Both the position numbers and the translations under genes were made by a program. This document shows, one piece after another, positions 62,776 through 64,000 of a stretch of 64,000 bases of DNA. The first letter of the stretch is position 1. Each line of letters opens with the position of its first letter. Below the pieces are notes generated by a model, which was not told the origin of the DNA, did no database searches, and saw only the letters and a list, made by a program, of their open reading frames with translations. This DNA comes from Martinezella miluonensis (lineage in GTDB: Bacteria > Pseudomonadota > Alphaproteobacteria > Rhizobiales > Rhizobiaceae): the NCBI RefSeq assembly GCF_900094545.1, contig NZ_FMAH01000009.1, positions 104,690 to 168,689 of the forward strand, given 5' to 3'.

Positions 62776-64000
62776 TCAAAGTCTGTGATTGAGCTGCAGC
62801 ATTCTCGCTCTCATCAATTCCGGGCCGGCGCGCCCATACATGGCTCGCTTCAGTGTCTTAAGGCGATTGATCTGCCCTTCGGCTTGCCCGTTGCTCCAAG
62901 GGAGTTCGATTGCATTATTGACGGCGTCGATATCCCGGCGCAACACGCTAGCGAAGCGCGTGATTGCCGTGAGTTCAGTGTCGATGGCATCGTCGATCCA
63001 TTCGTCCAGGGCTTCCGGGTTTCCGCTGCGCAGGATGCCGTTGAAACGCATAGCCAAGCTTCGCATTGTGGCGAACGCCGCCGAGCCATTCTTTAGGGCA
63101 TCGACCTTTCTGGCCTGACGGTCCGTCAGAAGGCCGCGCGGCTTGATGCATAAAGCTGCTGCAACGACAGAGGAAATCGCATGGCCGGTGTCTGGATCAC
63201 GAACCGGGTCTGACGTATTTGCTTCCATGAAAACATCATCCGGCAGATTCTGTTCGGCTTCGCGCCACACCTTCAACAATCGCTCGAGATTGGAACGACA
63301 GCCCGTGTAACCGCGGATCTTAAGGTCGTAAAACAGGTGGCGTCCGATGCGGTTTCCATCCTGCCAGCATTCCGCCAGGAACTCCTCAAAATACAATGGC
63401 GATGTTGGGTTCAATGCCGCCCGGTTTCTGTCCCGAGGTGCGGTGGAAGTAAGCCAATTCGCGACGCTGCGGCGTTCATATCCGGTCCGTCTCGCAATCT
63501 CGCTGTAGGTGAGGCCCTGTTGACGAAGGGCATGGAGCATATCAAAGGTTTTCTGGCGCGATTGTCTATGCGCCATGCGAGCCCGACGGTGTTGTGCCGT
63601 GTTGCTGGCGATCGTGTCTTCCGACAAAATCGGTCTGACATGAGCATGACCGGAAAGGCTCATCTGCTCCTTGATCGCGGCTCGAAGGTTTTGAACCAGA
63701 TGGAAGCGATCGGCCACCTGCCGGGCCTGGGGTGCGCCCTCCCGGGCGGCCCCTGGGCATAGAGGCCACATCGATCTCGGCTGACAACCTCGATAGATGG
63801 GCGTTCTTGCAACCATGCCTTTGCACTTTCCACGCTGCGGTCGTCCAGAATATCGATGACTGACCGGCGCTCAAGGTCGATTATAATGGTGCCGTAGTGC
63901 GAGGATTGCCGCCAACTCCAATCATCTATACCCACAACTCGAATATTGTCGTCTCGCCTGGGTTTGGGAGCATTGCGCTTCAACTGCCGCAAGATCGTGT
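62776..64000 (-). pseudogene. ISL3-family transposase, frameshifted and cut by the window end
   Basis: The minus strand encodes an ISL3 transposase from the window edge: DNIRVVGIDDWSWRQSSHYG (first catalytic D) and IIIDLERRSVIDIL. At about 63750-63765 the frame shifts by one base within a G run (YAQG to AAREGAPQARQVADRFHLVQNL). The second frame continues to 62776 with HALRQQGLTYSEIARRTGYERRSVANWL and AIELPWSNGQAEGQINRLKTLKR (the acidic catalytic residue in EGQ). The likely terminal repeat GGTTCTTCC lies near 62767. The N-terminal zinc-binding part is outside the window. Confidence 0.88.

Noticed and set aside
1..64000. CRISPR arrays, rRNA genes and complete tRNA genes
   Set aside because: No regularly spaced direct repeats, no rRNA-like sequence and no full cloverleaf were seen in the window.

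Overview
This 64 kb window looks like an accessory region (plasmid, chromid or genomic island) of an alphaproteobacterium, most likely one of the Rhizobiales close to Rhizobium/Agrobacterium. The reasons are the GC-rich codon use, the mix of IS110, IS6, IS66 and ISL3 elements, small rhizobial families (DUF6429-like, DUF6894-like), heterotetrameric sarcosine oxidase, and catabolic operons each paired with its own regulator. All calls come from reading the sequence and translations; no database search was run.

Layout. 1-2253: the edge of a methyltransferase gene, then an IS110 transposase with an in-frame stop. 2254-9376: a probable D-apionate-type sugar-acid operon on the minus strand (RuBisCO-like protein, four-carbon acid sugar kinase, ApnO-like dehydrogenase, an unrecognised protein made of two repeats, a broken TRAP-transporter binding protein, an SMP-30 lactonase) with a divergent LysR regulator. 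9790-14441: IS110 debris, an MFS exporter and a MocR-type regulator that diverge from one CATG, then an IS6 element that joins the regulator to a broken kynureninase gene.

14431-36455 is the core: a quaternary/methylated amine catabolic locus. It encodes sarcosine oxidase (soxBDAG), a dimethylglycine dehydrogenase-like enzyme, an oligopeptide-type ABC importer, an MttB-family methyltransferase, a TetR regulator, electron transfer flavoprotein (etfBA), FolD, PurU, and a Rieske oxygenase with its reductase (gbcAB-like) and a LysR regulator. The expected flow is glycine betaine or a similar quaternary amine to dimethylglycine, sarcosine and glycine. Methyl groups would pass to tetrahydrofolate and leave as formate through FolD and PurU, and electrons would pass to ETF. 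A 16-bp palindrome of the type TGTTCATAAATGTACA lies upstream of four of these transcription units, next to the only TetR gene, so they probably form one regulon.

36486-42285 is a mobile-element zone: a 90-bp mini-element with 16-bp inverted repeats, an intact IS66, two small unknown genes, a degenerate GGDEF protein and an IS6 scrap. 42286-49973 is a sulfone/organosulfur operon (sfnG, a complete Liv-type ABC importer, sfnB). 50325-56085 holds an AbiE toxin-antitoxin pair, a divergent HxlR regulator/glutathione S-transferase pair with a palindromic operator candidate, an IS6 element and a phospholipase D-like protein. 57366-64000 holds an ABC exporter, a histidine-rich secreted peptide, a diguanylate cyclase with a small overlapping partner, an XRE regulator, a DUF6894-like gene and a frameshifted ISL3 transposase that runs off the window.
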